A stretch of DNA of 64,000 bases from Hippophae tibetana (Eukaryota > Streptophyta > Magnoliopsida > Rosales > Elaeagnaceae). The stretch spans positions 106,089,816-106,153,815 of the forward strand of contig CM072801.1 in the NCBI GenBank assembly GCA_037013495.1, written 5' to 3'. Below, piece after piece: positions 23,880-38,185 of the stretch. Under the pieces are notes generated by a model. The model saw nothing but the letters and a program-made list of their open reading frames with translations, was not told where the DNA came from and did not search any database. The stretch's first letter is position 1, and each line of letters starts with the position of its first letter. The translations under genes were made by a program, and so were the position numbers.

Positions 23880-25830
23880 ATTTATCAAATCGAAAATTCA
23901 AAAAATAGATATATTAAGATAGATATTCTAGTTTGGGCAACCAAGGCTTCGATACCAAATGATACGGATGTTTTATGCGGACCATTTTGGAAAACATGAA
24001 CTCAAAGGAATGAGAAAGATTGAATTCCTAAGAACATGGTTAATATAATCAAATTTGAACAATTAAGAACACGATTAGAAAACCACGCAAAAATGTGAGA
24101 CCAAACTATTACACTTCAGAAAGTAGTGTAAGCGATGCAATTTGGGTTCTAAAAAGTGGACAACTGAATTATTTTTTACTTTATGTTTTTATAAATTGAA
24201 ATGAGTTTAGATTTGATATTTTATAATAGTCGTTTTGATGTATGACTTAAAAGTTATAATAGTTTAAAGTTGGAACCTCAATAAATAATTTATTTTTTTA
24301 AAATTACGAACTCCAGAAATTTTGTTGTTTTTTTATTCAGGAGCAAAGATAGGTTGAACACCGAAAACAAAAACATGAAAATGATACAGTGAATTAAAAG
24401 AAAAGTACGAAATAAAATGCAAATAAGAAAATAATAACAAAAAAATCTAAAGAAAACAAAAGACTTGTAGAAATATTTGTTACTTTAATTGTGATTTGCA
24501 CCAAAAGAATGCAAAAAAATATAAAATGGAAACCTTTAGTAAATCTAATATATTAAGATAGATATTATATTTTGGGCACTCAAGGCTTCGATACCAAATG
24601 ATACGGATCTTTTATGTCGACCATTTTGGAAACCATGAACTCAAAGCAATGAGAAAGATTGAATTGCTAAGAACATGGTTTATATAATCAAATTTGAACA
24701 ATTAATAACACGATTAGAAAACCACACAAAAATGTGAGACCAAACTATTAGACTTCAGAAAGTAGTGTAAGCGATGAAATTTGGGTTCTAAAAAGTGGAC
24801 AACTGAACTATTTTTTTCTTTATGTTTTTGCAAATTGAAATGAGTTTAGATTTGATATTTTATAATAGTCGTTTTGATGTATGACTTAAAAGTTATAACA
24901 GTTTAAAGTTGGAACCTCAATACATAATTTCTTTTTTTTTTAAATTACGAACTCCAGAAATTTTGTTGTTTTTCATTCAGGATCAAAGATTAGTTGAACA
25001 CCGAAAACAAAGAACATGAAAATGAAATAGTGAATTAAAAAAAAAGTACGAAATGAAATGCAAATAAGAAAATAATGACACCAAAATCTAAAGAAAACGA
25101 AAGACTAGTAGAAATATTTGTTTATTTAATTGTGATTTGGACGGAAAGAATGCAAAAAACAATAAAAAGGGAAACTTTATTAAATCTAAAATTCAAAAAA
25201 CATATATATTAAGAGAGATATACTATTTTGGGCAACAAAGGCTTCGATACCAAATGATACGGATCTTTTATGCGGACCATTTTGGAAACCATGAACTCAA
25301 AGGAATTAGAAAGATTGAATTGCTAAGAACATGGTTAATATAATCAAATTTGACCAATTAAGAACACGATTAGAAAACCACGCAAAAATGTGAGACCAAA
25401 CTATTAGACTTCAGAAAGTAGTGTAAGCGTGGAATTTGGGTTCTAAAAAGTGGACAACTGAACTATTTTTTACTTTATGTTTTTGCAAATTGAAATGAGT
25501 TTAGATTTGATATTTTATAATAGTCGTTTTGATGTATGACTTAAAAGTTATTACAGTTTAAAGTTGGAACCTCAATAAATAATTTGTTTTTTTTTTAAAT
25601 TACGAACTCCAGAAATTTTGTTGTTTTTTTATTCAGGAGCAAAGATTGGTTGAACGCCGAAAAAAAAGAAAAGAAAAATGATACAGTGAATTAAAAGAAA
25701 AGTACGAAATGAAATGCAAATAAGAAAATAATGACAACAAAATCTAAAGAAAACAAAGGACTTGTAGAAATATTTTTTTCTTTAATTATGATTTGGACGA
25801 AAAGAATGCAAAAAACAATAAAATGGAAAA
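23880..25830 (+). repeat. Trimer unit C1 (1,951 bp)
   Basis: Markers lie at 23947 (p), 24586 (q) and 25242 (r). Member p has ctagtttgggc, gaattcctaag and tttttataaattg. Member q lacks the 15-bp segment and has attatattttggg, atgtcgacc and tcaaagcaatg. Member r has gggcaacaaagg, ggaattagaaag and tttgaccaatt. A one-base deletion (aagcgtgg for aagcgatgg) near 25429 distinguishes this copy of r from the next two. Confidence 0.92.
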
Positions 25831-27781
25831 ATTTATCAAATCGAAAATTCAAAAAATAGATATATTAAGATAGATATTCTAGTTTGGGCAACCAAGGCTT
25901 CGATACCAAATGATACGGATCTTTTATGCGGACCATTTTGGAAAACATGAACTCAAAGGAATGCGAAAGATTGAATTCCTAAGAACATGGTTAATATAAT
26001 CAAATTTGAACAATTAAGAACACGATTAGAAAACCACGCAAAAATGTGAGACCAAACTATTACACTTCAGAAAGTAGTGTAAGCGATGCAATTTGGGTTC
26101 TAAAAAGTGGACAACTGAATTATTTTTTACTTTATGTTTTTATAAATTGAAATGAGTTTAGATTTGATATTTTATAATAGTCGTTTTGATGTATGACTTA
26201 AAAGTTATAATAGTTTAAAGTTGGAACCTCAATAAATAATTTATTTTTTTAAAATTACGAACTCCAGAAATTTTGTTGTTTTTTTATTCAGGAGCAAAGA
26301 TAGGTTGAACACCGAAAACAAAAACATGAAAATGATACAGTGAATTAAAAGAAAAGTACGAAATAAAATGCAAATAAGAAAATAATAACAAAAAAATCTA
26401 AAGAAAACAAAAGACTTGTAGAAATATTTGTTACTTTAATTGTGATTTGCACCAAAAGAATGCAAAAAAATATAAAATGGAAACCTTTAGTAAATCTAAT
26501 ATATTAAGATAGATATTATATTTTGGGAACTCAAGGCTTCGATACCAAATGATACGGATCTTTTATGTCGACCATTTTGGAAACCATGAACTCAAAGCAA
26601 TGAGAAAGATTGAATTGCTAAGAACATGGTTTATATAATCAAATTTGAACAATTAATAACACGATTAGAAAACCACACAAAAATGTGAGACCAAACTATT
26701 AGACTTCAGAAAGTAGTGTAAGCGATGAAATTTGGGTTCTAAAAAGTGGACAACTGAACTATTTTTTTCTTTATGTTTTTGCAAATTGAAATGAGTTTAG
26801 ATTTGATATTTTATAATAGTCGTTTTGATGTATGACTTAAAAGTTATAACAGTTTAAAGTTGGAACCTCAATACATAATTTCTTTTTTTTATAAATTACG
26901 AACTCCAGAAATTTTGTTGTTTTTCATTCAGGATCAAAGATTAGTTGAACACCGAAAACAAAGAACATGAAAATGAAATAGTGAATTAAAAAAAAAGTGT
27001 GAAATGAAATGCAAATAAGAAAATAATGACACCAAAATCTAAAGAAAACGAAAGACTAGTAGAAATATTTGTTTCTTTAATTGTGATTTGGACGGAAAGA
27101 ATGCAAAAAACAATAAAAAGGGAAACTTTATTAAATCTAAAATTCAAAAAACATATATATTAAGAGAGATATACTATTTTGGGCAACAAAGGCTTCGATA
27201 CCAAATGATACGGATCTTTTATGCGGACCATTTTGGAAACCATGAACTCAAAGGAATTAGAAAGATTGAATTGCTAAGAACATGGTTAATATAATCAAAT
27301 TTGACCAATTAAGAACACGATTAGAAAACCACGCAAAAATGTGAGACCAAACTATTAGACTTCAGAAAGTAGTGTAAGCGATGGAATTTGGGTTCTAAAA
27401 AGTGGACAACTGAACTATTTTTTACTTTATGTTTTTGCAAATAGAAATGAGTTTAGATTTGATATTTTATAATAGTCGTTTTGATGTATGACTTAAAAGT
27501 TATTACAGTTTAAAGTTGGAACCTCAATAAATAATTTGTTTTTTTTTTAAATTACGAACTCCAGAAATTTTGTTGTTTTTTATTCAGGAGCAAAGATTGG
27601 TTGAACGCCGAAAAAAAAGAACAGAAAAATGATACAGTGAATTAAAAGAAAAGTACGAAATGAAATGCAAATAAGAAAATAATGACAACAAAATCTAAAG
27701 AAAACAAAGGACTTGTAGAAATATTTTTTTCTTTAATTATGATTTGGACGAAAAGAATGCAAAAAACAATAAAATGGAAAA
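25831..27781 (+). repeat. Trimer unit C2 (1,951 bp)
   Basis: Markers lie at 25898, 26537 and 27193, each exactly 1,951 bp after its counterpart in C1. Members p, q and r keep all of their diagnostic bases. A private variant is aagtgtgaaatg near 26996, where C1 and C3 have aagtacgaaatg. C2 and C3 share tttgggaactc in q, where C1 has tttgggcactc, so C2 and C3 are probably the more recent pair. Confidence 0.92.
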
Positions 27782-29731
27782 ATTTATCAAATCGAAAATT
27801 CAAAAAATAGATATATTAAGATAGATATTCTAGTTTGGGCAACCAAGGCTTCGATACCAAATGATACGGATGTTTTATGCGGACCATTTTGGAAAACATG
27901 AACTCAAAGGAATGAGAAAGATTGAATTCCTAAGAACATGGTTAATATAATCAAATTTGAACAATTAAGAACACGATTAGAAAACCACGCAAAAATGTGA
28001 GACCAAACTATTACACTTCAGAAAGTAGTGTAAGCGATGCAATTTGGGTTCTAAAAAGTGGACAACTGAATTATTTTTTACTTTATGTTTTTATAAATTG
28101 AAATGAGTTTAGATTTGATATTTTATAATAGTCGTTTTGATGTATGACTTAAAAGTTATAATAGTTTAAAGTTGGAACCTCAATAAATAATTTATTTTTT
28201 TAAAATTACGAACTCCAGAAATTTTGTTGTTTTTTTATTCAGGAGCAAAGATAGGTTGAACACCGAAAACAAAAACATGAAAATGATACAGTGAATTAAA
28301 AGAAAAGTACGAAATAAAATGCAAATAAGAAAATAATAACAAAAAAATCTAAAGAAAACAAAAGACTTGTAGAAATATTTGTTACTTTAATTGTGATTTG
28401 CACCAAAAGAATGCAAAAAAATATAAAATGGAAACCTTTAGTAAATCTAATATATTAAGATAGATATTATATTTTGGGAACTCAAGGCTTCGATACCAAA
28501 TGATACGGATCTTTTATGTCGACCATTTTGGAAACCATGAACTCAAAGCAATGAGAAAGATTGAATTGCTAAGAACATGGTTTATATAATCAAATTTGAA
28601 CAATTAATAACACGATTAGAAAACCACACAAAAATGTGAGACCAAACTATTAGACTTCAGAAAGTAGTGTAAGCGATGAAATTTGGGTTCTAAAAAGTGG
28701 ACAACTGAACTATTTTTTTCTTTATGTTTTTGCAAATTGAAATGAGTTTAGATTTGATATTTTATAATAGTCGTTTTGATGTATGACTTAAAAGTTATAA
28801 CAGTTTAAAGTTGGAACCTCAATACATAATTTCTTTTTTTTATAAATTACGAACTCCAGAAATTTTGTTGTTTTTCATTCAGGATCAAAGATTAGTTGAA
28901 CACCGAAAACAAAGAACATGAAAATGAAATAGTGAATTAAAAAAAAAGTACGAAATGAAATGCAAATAAGAAAATAATGACACCAAAATCTAAAGAAAAC
29001 GAAAGACTAGTAGAAATATTTGTTTCTTTAATTGTGATTTGGACGGAAAGAATGCAAAAAACAATAAAAAGGGAAACTTTATTAAATCTAAAATTCAAAA
29101 AACATATATATTAAGAGAGATATACTATTTTGGGCAACAAAGGCTTCGATACCAAATGATACGGATCTTTTATGCGGACCATTTTGGAAACCATGAACTC
29201 AAAGGAATTAGAAAGATTGAATTGCTAAGAACATGGTTAATATAATCAAATTTGACCAATTAAGAACACGATTAGAAAACCACGCAAAAATGTGAGACCA
29301 AACTATTAGACTTCAGAAAGTAGTGTAAGCGATGGAATTTGGGTTCTAAAAAGTGGACAACTGAACTATTTTTTACTTTATGTTTTTGCAAATAAAAATG
29401 AGTTTAGATTTGATATTTTATAATAGTCGTTTTGATGTATGACTTAAAAGTTATAACAGTTTAAAGTTGGAACCTCAATAAATAATTTGTTTTTTTTTAA
29501 ATTACGAACTCCAGAAATTTTGTTGTTTTTTATTCAGGAGCAAAGATTGGTTGAACGCCGAAAAAAAAGAACAGAAAAATGATACAGTGAATTAAAAGAA
29601 AAGTACGAAATGAAATGCAAATAAGAAAATAATGACAACAAAATCTAAAGAAAACAAAGGACTTGTAGAAATATATGTTTCTTTAATTATGATTTGGACA
29701 AAAAGAATGCAAAAAACAATAAAATGGAAAA
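27782..29731 (+). repeat. Trimer unit C3 (1,950 bp)
   Basis: Markers lie at 27849, 28488 and 29144, 1,951 bp after C2. The unit ends at the monomer with marker 29799, which is not p-type but resembles the C0 monomer at 22637 (ttttcggcaacc, gatacgaatc or gaaacgaatc). Near 29393 this copy reads gcaaataaaaatgag where most monomers read gcaaattgaaatgag. Confidence 0.92.
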
Positions 29732-32700
29732 CTTTGTCAAATCGAAAATTCAAAAAATAGATATATTAAGAGAGATATTCTATTTTCGGCAACCAAGGCT
29801 TCGATACCAAATGATACGAATCTTTTATGCGGACCATTTTGGAAACCATGAACTCAAAGGAATGAGAAAGATTGAATTGCTAAGAACATGGTTAATATAA
29901 TCAAATTTGAACAATTAAGAACACGATTAGAAAACCACGCAAAAATGTGAGACCAAACTATTACACTTCGAAAAGTAGGGTAAGCGATGGAATTTGGGTT
30001 CTAAAAAGTGGACAACAGAACTATTTTTTACTTTATGTTTTGGAAAATTGAAATGAGTTTAGATTTGATATTTTATAATAGTCGTTTTGATGTATGACTT
30101 AAAAGTTATAACAGTTTAAAGTTGGAACCTCAATAAATAATTTCTTTTTTTTAAATTACGAACTCTAGAAATTTTGTTGTTTTTTTATTCAGGAGCAAAT
30201 ATAGGTTCAACACCGAAAACAAAAACATGAAAATGATACAGTGAATTAAAAGAAAAGTACGAAATGAAATGCAAATAAGAAAATAATGACAACAAAATAT
30301 AAAGAAAATAAAAGACTTGTAGAAATATTTGTTTCTGTAATAGTGATTTGGACCAAAAGAATGCAAAAAATAAAATAAAATGGAAACGTTTAGTAAATCT
30401 AATATATTAAGATAGATATTCTATTTTGGGCAACCAAGGCTTCGATACCAAATGATACGGATCTTTTATGCGGACCATTTTGGAAACCATGAACGCAAAG
30501 GAATGAGAAAGATTGAATTGCCTAGAACATGGTTAATATAATCAAATTTGAACAGTAGGGAACACGATAAGAAAACCCCGCAAAAATGTGAGACCAAACT
30601 ATTAGACCTCCAAAAGTAGTGTAAGCGATGGAATTTGGGTTCTAAAAGTGGACAACAGAACTATTTTTTACTTAATGTTTTTGCAAATTGAAATGAGTTT
30701 AGATTTGATATTTTATAATAGTCGTTTTGATGTATGACTTAAAAGTTATAACAGTTTAAAGTTGGAACCTCAATACATAATTTCTTTTTTTTAAATTACG
30801 AACTCCAGAAATTTTGTTGTTTTTTTATTCAGAAGCAAATATAGGTTGAACACCGAAAACAAAAACATGAAAATGATACAGTGAATTAAAAGAAAAGTAT
30901 GAAATGAAATGCAAATAAGAAAATAATGACAACAAAATCAAAAGAAAACAAAAGACATGTAGAAATATTTGTTTCTTTAATTGTGATTTGGACCAAAAGA
31001 ATGCAAAAAATAAAATAAAATGGAAACGTTTAGTAAATCTAAAATTCAAAAAATAGATATATTAATAGAGATATACTATTTTGGACAACCAATGTGTCGA
31101 TACCAAATGATACAGATCTTTTATGCGGACTATTTTGGAAACCATGAACTCAAAGGAATGAGAAAGATTGAATTGCTAAGAACATGGTTAATATAATCAA
31201 ATTTGAACAATTAAGAACACGATTGGAAAACCACGCAAAAATGTGAGACCAAACTATTACACTTCTAAAAGTAGTGTAAGCGATGGAATTTGGGTTCTAA
31301 AAATTGGACAACTGAACTATTTTTTACTTTATGTTTTTGCAAATTGAAATGAGTTTAGATTTGATATTTTATAATAGTCGTTTTGGTGTATGACTTAAAA
31401 GTTATAACAGTTTAAAGTTGGAACCTCAATAAATAATTTGTTTTTTTTAAATTACGAACTCCAGAAATTTTGTTGTTTTATTTTCAGGATCAAAGATTGG
31501 TTGAACGCCGAAAAAAAAGAACAGAAAAATGATACAGTGAATTAAAAGAAAAGTACGAAATAAAATGCAAATAAGAAAATAATGACAACAAAATCTAAAG
31601 AAAACAAAGGACTTGTAGAAATATTTGTTTCTTTAATTATGATTTGGACGAAAAGAATGCAAAAACCAATAAAATGGAAAACTTTATCAAATCGAAAATT
31701 CAAAAAATAGATATATTAAGATAGATATTCTATTTTGGGCAACCAAGGCTTCGATACCAAATGATACGGATCTTTTATACGGACAATTTTGGAAACCATG
31801 AACTCAAAGGAATGAGAAAGATTAAATTGCTAAGAACATGGTTAATATAATCAAATTTGAACAATTAAGAACACGATTACAAAACCACGCAAAAATGTGA
31901 GACCAAACTATTACACTTCAGAAAGTAGTGTAAGCGATGGAATTTGGGTTCTAAAAGTGGACAACTAAACTATTTTTTACTTTATGTTTTTGCAAATTGA
32001 AATGAGTTTAGATTTGATATTTTATAATAGTTGTTTTGATTTATGACTTAAAAGTTATAACAGTTTAAAGTTGGAACCTCAATAAATAATTTCTTTTTTT
32101 AAAATTAAGAACTCTAGAAATTTTGTTGTTTTTTTATTCAGGAGCAAAAATAGGTTGAACACCGAAAACAAAAACATGAAAATGATACAGTGAATTAAAA
32201 GAAAAGTACGGAATGAAATGCAAATAAGAAAATAATGACAACAAAATCTAAAGAAAATAAAACACTTGTAGAAATATTTGTTTCTTTAATTGTGATTTGG
32301 ACCAAAAGAATAGAAAAATAAAATAAAATGGAAACCTTTAGTAAATCTAATATATTAAGATAGATATTCTATTTTGGGTAACCAAGGCTTCGATACCAAA
32401 TGATACGGATCTTTTATGCGGAGCATTTTGGAAACCATGAACTCAAAGGAATGAGAAAGATTGAATTGCCTAGAACATGGTTAATATAATCAAATTTGAA
32501 CAATAGAGAACACGATTAGAAAACCCCGAAAAAATGTGAGACCAAACTATTAGACTTCCAAAAGTAGTGTAAGCGATGGATTTTGGGTTCTAAAAGTGGA
32601 CAACTGAACTATTTTTTACTTTATGTTTTTGCAAATTGAAATGAGTTTAGATTTGATATTTTATAATAGTCGTTTTGATGTATGACTTAAAAGTTATAAC

Positions 32701-33612
32701 AGTTTAAAGTTGGAACCTCAATAAATAATTTCTTTTTTTTAAATTACGAACTCTTGAAATTTTGTTATTTTTTTATTCAGGAGCAAAGATAGGTTGAACA
32801 CCAAAAACAAAAACATGAAAATGATACAGTGAATTAAAAGAAAAGTATGAAATGAAATGCAAATAAGAAAATAATGACAACAAAATCTTAAGAAAACCAA
32901 AGACTTGTAGAAATATTTGTTTCTTTAATTGTGATTTGGAGCAAAAGAATGCGAAAAACAATAAAATGGAAACCTTTAGTAAATCTAATATATTAAGATA
33001 GATATTCTATTTTGGGCAACCAAGGCTTCGATACCAAATGATACGGATCTTTTATGCGGACCATTTTGGAAACCATGAACTCAAAGGAGTGAGAAAGATT
33101 GAATTGCCTAGAACATGGTTAATATAATCAAATTTGAACAATAGAGAACACGATTAGAAAACCCCGCAAAAATGTGAGACCAAACTATTAGACTTCCAAA
33201 AGTAGTGTAAGCGATGGAATTTGGGTTCTAAAAGTGGACAATAGAACTATTTTTTACTTAATGTTTTTGCAAATTGAAATGAGTTTAGATTTGATATTTT
33301 ATAATAGTCGTTTTGATGTATGACTTAAAAGTTATAACAGTTTAAAGTTGGAACCTCAATACATAATTTCTTTTTTTTTAAATTACGAACTCCAGAAATT
33401 TTGTTGTTTTTTTATTCAGGAGCAAAGATAGGTTGAACACCGAAAACAAAAACATGAAAATGATACAGTGAATTAAAAGAAAAGTATGAAATGAAATGCA
33501 AATAAGAAAATTATGACAACAAAATCAAAAGAAAACAAAAGACTTGTAGAAATATTTGTTTCTTTAATTATGATTTGGACGAAAAGAATGAAAAAAACAA
33601 TAAAATGGAAAA
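29732..33612 (+). repeat. Heterogeneous segment D (6 monomers)
   Basis: Markers lie at 29799, 30440, 31095, 31749, 32388 and 33026 (spacings 641, 655, 654, 639, 638, 654), mixing both length classes. The 31095 monomer (accaatgtgtcg, acagatc, gcggactatt, cttctaaaagtag) belongs with the B members at 14151 and 17422. The 32388 and 33026 monomers carry aacccc and cttccaaaagtag like 21326 and 30440. The monomer at 31095 also keeps tagtaaatct next to the 15-bp segment, a state intermediate between the two length classes. Confidence 0.8.
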
Positions 33613-35573
33613 CTTTATCATATCGAAAATTCAAAAAATAGATATATTAAGAGAGATATTCTATTTTGGGCAACCAAGGCTTCGATACCAAATGATACGG
33701 ATCTTTTATGCGGACCATTTGGGAAACCATGAACTCAAAGGAATGAGAAAGAATGAATTGCTAATAACATGGTTAATATAATCAAATTTGAACAATTAAG
33801 AACACGATTAGAAAACCACGCAATAATGTGAGACCAAACTATTACACTTCGGAAAGTAGGGTAAGCGATGGAATTTGGGTTCTAAAAAGTGGACAACTAA
33901 ACTATTTTTTACTTTATGTTTTTGCAAATTGAAATGAGTTTAGATTTGATATTTTATAATAGTCGTTTTGATTTATGACTTAAAAGTTATAACAGTTTAA
34001 AGTTGGAACCTCAATAAATAATTTCTTTTTTTTAAATTACGAACTCCACGAATTTTGTTGTTTTTTTATTCAGGAGCAAAGATAGGTTGAACACCGAAAA
34101 CAAAAACATGAAAATGATACAGTGAATTAAAAAAAAAGTACGAAATGAAATGCAAATAAGAAAATAATGACAACAAAATCTAAAGAAAACAATGGACTTG
34201 TAGAAATATTTGTTTCTTTAATTATGATTTGGACGAAAAGAATGCAAAAACCAATAAAATGGAAAACTTTATTAAATTGAAAATTCAAAAAATAGATATA
34301 TTAAGATAGATATTCTATTTTGGGCGACCAAACCTTCGATACCTAATGATACAGATCTTTTATGCGGACCATTTTGGAAACCATGAACTCAAAGGAATGA
34401 GAAAGATTGAATTGCTAAGAACATGGTTAATATAATCAAATTTGAACAATTAAGAACACGATTAGAAAACCACGCAAAAATGTGAGACCAAACTATTAGA
34501 CTTCTAAAAGTAGTGTAAGCGATGGAATTTGGGTTCTAAAAAGTGGACAACTGAACTATTTTTTACTTTATGTTTTTGCAAATTGAAATGAGTTTAGATT
34601 TGATATTTTATAATAGTCGGTTTGGTGTATGACTTAAAAGTTATAACAGTTTAAAGTTGGAACCTCAATAAATAATTTGTTTTTTTTAAATTACGAACTC
34701 AAGAAATTTTGTTGTTTTATTTTCAAGATCAAAGATTGGTTGAACGCCGAAAAAAAATAACAGAAAAATGAAACATTGAATTAAAAGAAAAGTACAAAAT
34801 AAAATGCAAATAAGAAAATAATAACAAAAAAATCTAAAGAAAACAAAGGACTTGTAGAAATATTTGTTTCTTTAATTATGATTTGGACGAAAAGAATGCA
34901 AAAACCAATAAAATGGAAAACTTTATTAAATTGAAAATTCAAAAAATAGATATATTAAGATAGATATTCTATTTTGGGCGACCAAACCTTCGATACCTAA
35001 TGATACAGATCTTTTATGCGGACCATTTTGGAAACCATGAACTCAAAGGAATGAGAAAGATTGAATTGCTAAGAACATGGTTAATATAATCAAATTTGAA
35101 CAATTAAGAACACGATTAGAAAACCACGCAAAAATTTGAGACCAAACTATTACACTTCAGAAAGTAGTGTAAGCGATGGAAATTGGGTTCTAAAAGTGGA
35201 CAACTAAACTATTTTTTACTTTATGTTTTTGCAAATTGAAATGAGTTTAGATTTGATATTTTATAATAGTCGTTTTGATTTATGACTTAAAAGTTATAAC
35301 AGTTTAAAGTTGGAACATCAATAAATAATTTCTTTTTTTTAAATTACGAACTCCACAAATTTTGTTGTTTTTTATTCAGAAGCAAAGATAGGTTGAACAC
35401 CGAAAACAAAGAATATGAAAATGATACAGTGAATTAAAAGAAAAGTACGAAATGAAATGCAAATAAGAAAATAATGACAACAAAATCTAAAGAAAACAAA
35501 AGACTTGTAGAAATATTTGTTTCTTTAATTATGATTTGGACGAAAAGAATGCAAAAAACAATAAAATGGAAAA

Positions 35574-38185
35574 CTTTATCAAATCGAAAATTCAAAAAAT
35601 AGATATATTAAGATAGATATTCTATTTTGGGCAACCAAGGCTTCGATACCAAATGATACGGATCTTTTATGCGGACCATTTTGGAAACCATGAACTCAAA
35701 GGAATGAGAAAGATTGAATTGCTAAGAACATGGTTAATATAATCAAATTTGAACAATTAAGAACACGATTAGAAAACCACACAAAAATGTGAGACCAAAC
35801 TATTACACTTCAAAAAGTAGTGTAAGCGATGGAAATTGGGTTCTAAAAGTGGACAACTAAACTATTTTTTACTTTATGTTTTTGCAAATTGAAATGAGTT
35901 TAGATTTGATATTTTATAATAGTCGTTTTGATTTATGACTTAAAAGTTATAACAGTTTAAAGTTGGAACCTCAATAAATAATTTCTTTTTTTTAAATTAC
36001 GAACACCACAAATTTTGTTGTTTTTTATTCAGAAACAAAGATAGGTTGAACACCGAAAACAAAGAATATGAAAAAGATAGAGTGAATTAAAAGAAAAGTT
36101 TGAAATGAAATGCAAATAAGAAAATAATGACAACAAAATCTAAAGAAAACAAAGGACTTGTAGAAATATTTGTTTCTTTAATTATGATTTGGACGAAAAG
36201 AATGCAAAAAACAATAAAATGGAAAACTTTATCAAATCGAAAATTCAAAAAATAGATATATTAAGATAGATATTCTATTTTGGGCAAGCAAGGCTTCGAT
36301 ACCAAATGAAACGGATCTTTTATGCGGACCATTTTGGAAACCATGAACTCAAAGGAATGAGAAAGATTGAATTGCTAAGAACATGGTTAATATAATCAAA
36401 TTTGAACAATTAAGAACACGATTACAAAACCACACAAAAATGTGAGACCAAACTATTACACTTCAGAAAGTAGTGTAAGCGATGGAAATTGGGTTCTAAA
36501 AGTGGACAACTCAACTATTTTTTACTTTATGTTTTTGCAAATTGAAATGAGTTTAGATTTGATATTTTATAATAGTCGTTTTGATTTATGACTTAAAAGT
36601 TATAACAGTTTAAAGTTGGAACCTCAATAAATAATATGTTTTTTTTAAATTACGAACTCCACAAATTTTGTTGTTTTTTATTCAGGAGGAAAGATAGGAT
36701 GAACACCGAAAACAAAGAACATGAAAATGATACAGGGAATTAAAAGAAAAGTACGAAATGAAATGCAAATAAGAAAATAATGACAACAAAATCTAAAGAA
36801 AACAAAAGACTTGTAGAAATATTTGTTTCTTTAATTATGATTTTGACGAAAAGAATGCAAAAAACAATAAAATGGAAAACTTTATCAAATCGAAAATTCA
36901 AAAAATAGATATATTAAGATAGATATTCTATTTTGGGCAACCAAGGCTTCGATACCAAATGATACGGATCTTTTATGCGGACAATTTTGGAAACCATGAA
37001 CTCAAAGGAATGAGAAAGATTGAATTGCTAAGAACATGGTTAATATAATCAAATTTGAACAATTAAGAACACGATTAGAAAACCACACAAAAATGTGAGA
37101 CCAAACTATTACACTTCAAAAAGTAGTGTAAGCGATGGAAATTGGGTTCTAAAAGTGGCCAACTAAACTATTTTTTACTTTATGTTTTTGCAAATTGAAA
37201 TGAGTTTAGATTTGATATTTTATAATAGTCGTTTTGATTTATGACTTAAAAGTTATAACAGTTTAAAGTTGGAACCTCAATAAATAATTTCTTTTTTTTA
37301 AATTACGAACACCACAAATTTTGTTGTTTTTTATTCAGAAGCAAAGATAGGTTGAACACCGAAAACAAAGAATATGAAAAAGATACAGTGAATTAAAAGG
37401 AAAGTTCGAAATGAAATGCAAATAAGAAAATAATGACAACAAAATCTAAAGAAAACAAAGGACTTGTAGAAATATTTGTTTCTTTAATTATGATTTGGAC
37501 GAAAAGAATGCAAAAAACAATAAAATGGAAAACTTTATCAAATCGAAAATTCAAAAAATAGATATATTAAGATAGATATTCTATTTTGGGCAACCAAGGC
37601 TTCGATACCAAATGATACGGATCTTTTATGCGGACCATTTTGGAAACCATGAACTCAAAGGAATGAGAAAGATTGAATTGCTAAGAACATGGTTAATATA
37701 ATCAAATTTGAACAATTAAGAACACGATTACAAAACCACACAAAAATGTGAGACCAAACTATTACACTTCAGAAAGTAGTGTAAGCGATGGAAATTGGGT
37801 TCTAAAAGTGGACAACTCAACTATTTTTTACATTATGTTTTTGCAAATTGAAATGAGTTTAGATTTGATATTTTATAATAGTCGTTTTGATTTATGACTT
37901 AAAAGTTATAACAGTTTAAAGTTGGAACCTCAATAAATAATATGTTTTTTTTAAATTACGAACTCAAGAAATTTTGTTGTTTTATTTTCAGGATCAAAGA
38001 TGGGTTGAACGCCGAAAAAAAAGAACAGAAAAATGATACAGTGAATTAAAAGAAAAGTACGAAATAAAATGCAAATAAGAAAATAATGACAACAAAATCT
38101 AAAGAAAACAAAGGACTTGTAGAAAAATTTGTTTCTTTAATTATGATTTGGACGAAAAGAATGAAAAAAACAATAAAATGGAAAA
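35574..38185 (+). repeat. Dimer duplication in block E (2 x 1,306 bp)
   Basis: The pair with markers 35641 and 36294 matches the pair 36947 and 37600 at +1,306 bp. Shared marks are accacacaaaaatg with cttcaaaaag in the first member, gaacaccacaaattttg at its right end (36001 and 37307), and cgattacaaaacc with gacaactcaac in the second member. Differences include ggcaagcaagg against ggcaaccaagg in the second member, and tttgaaatg against ttcgaaatg. Confidence 0.78.
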
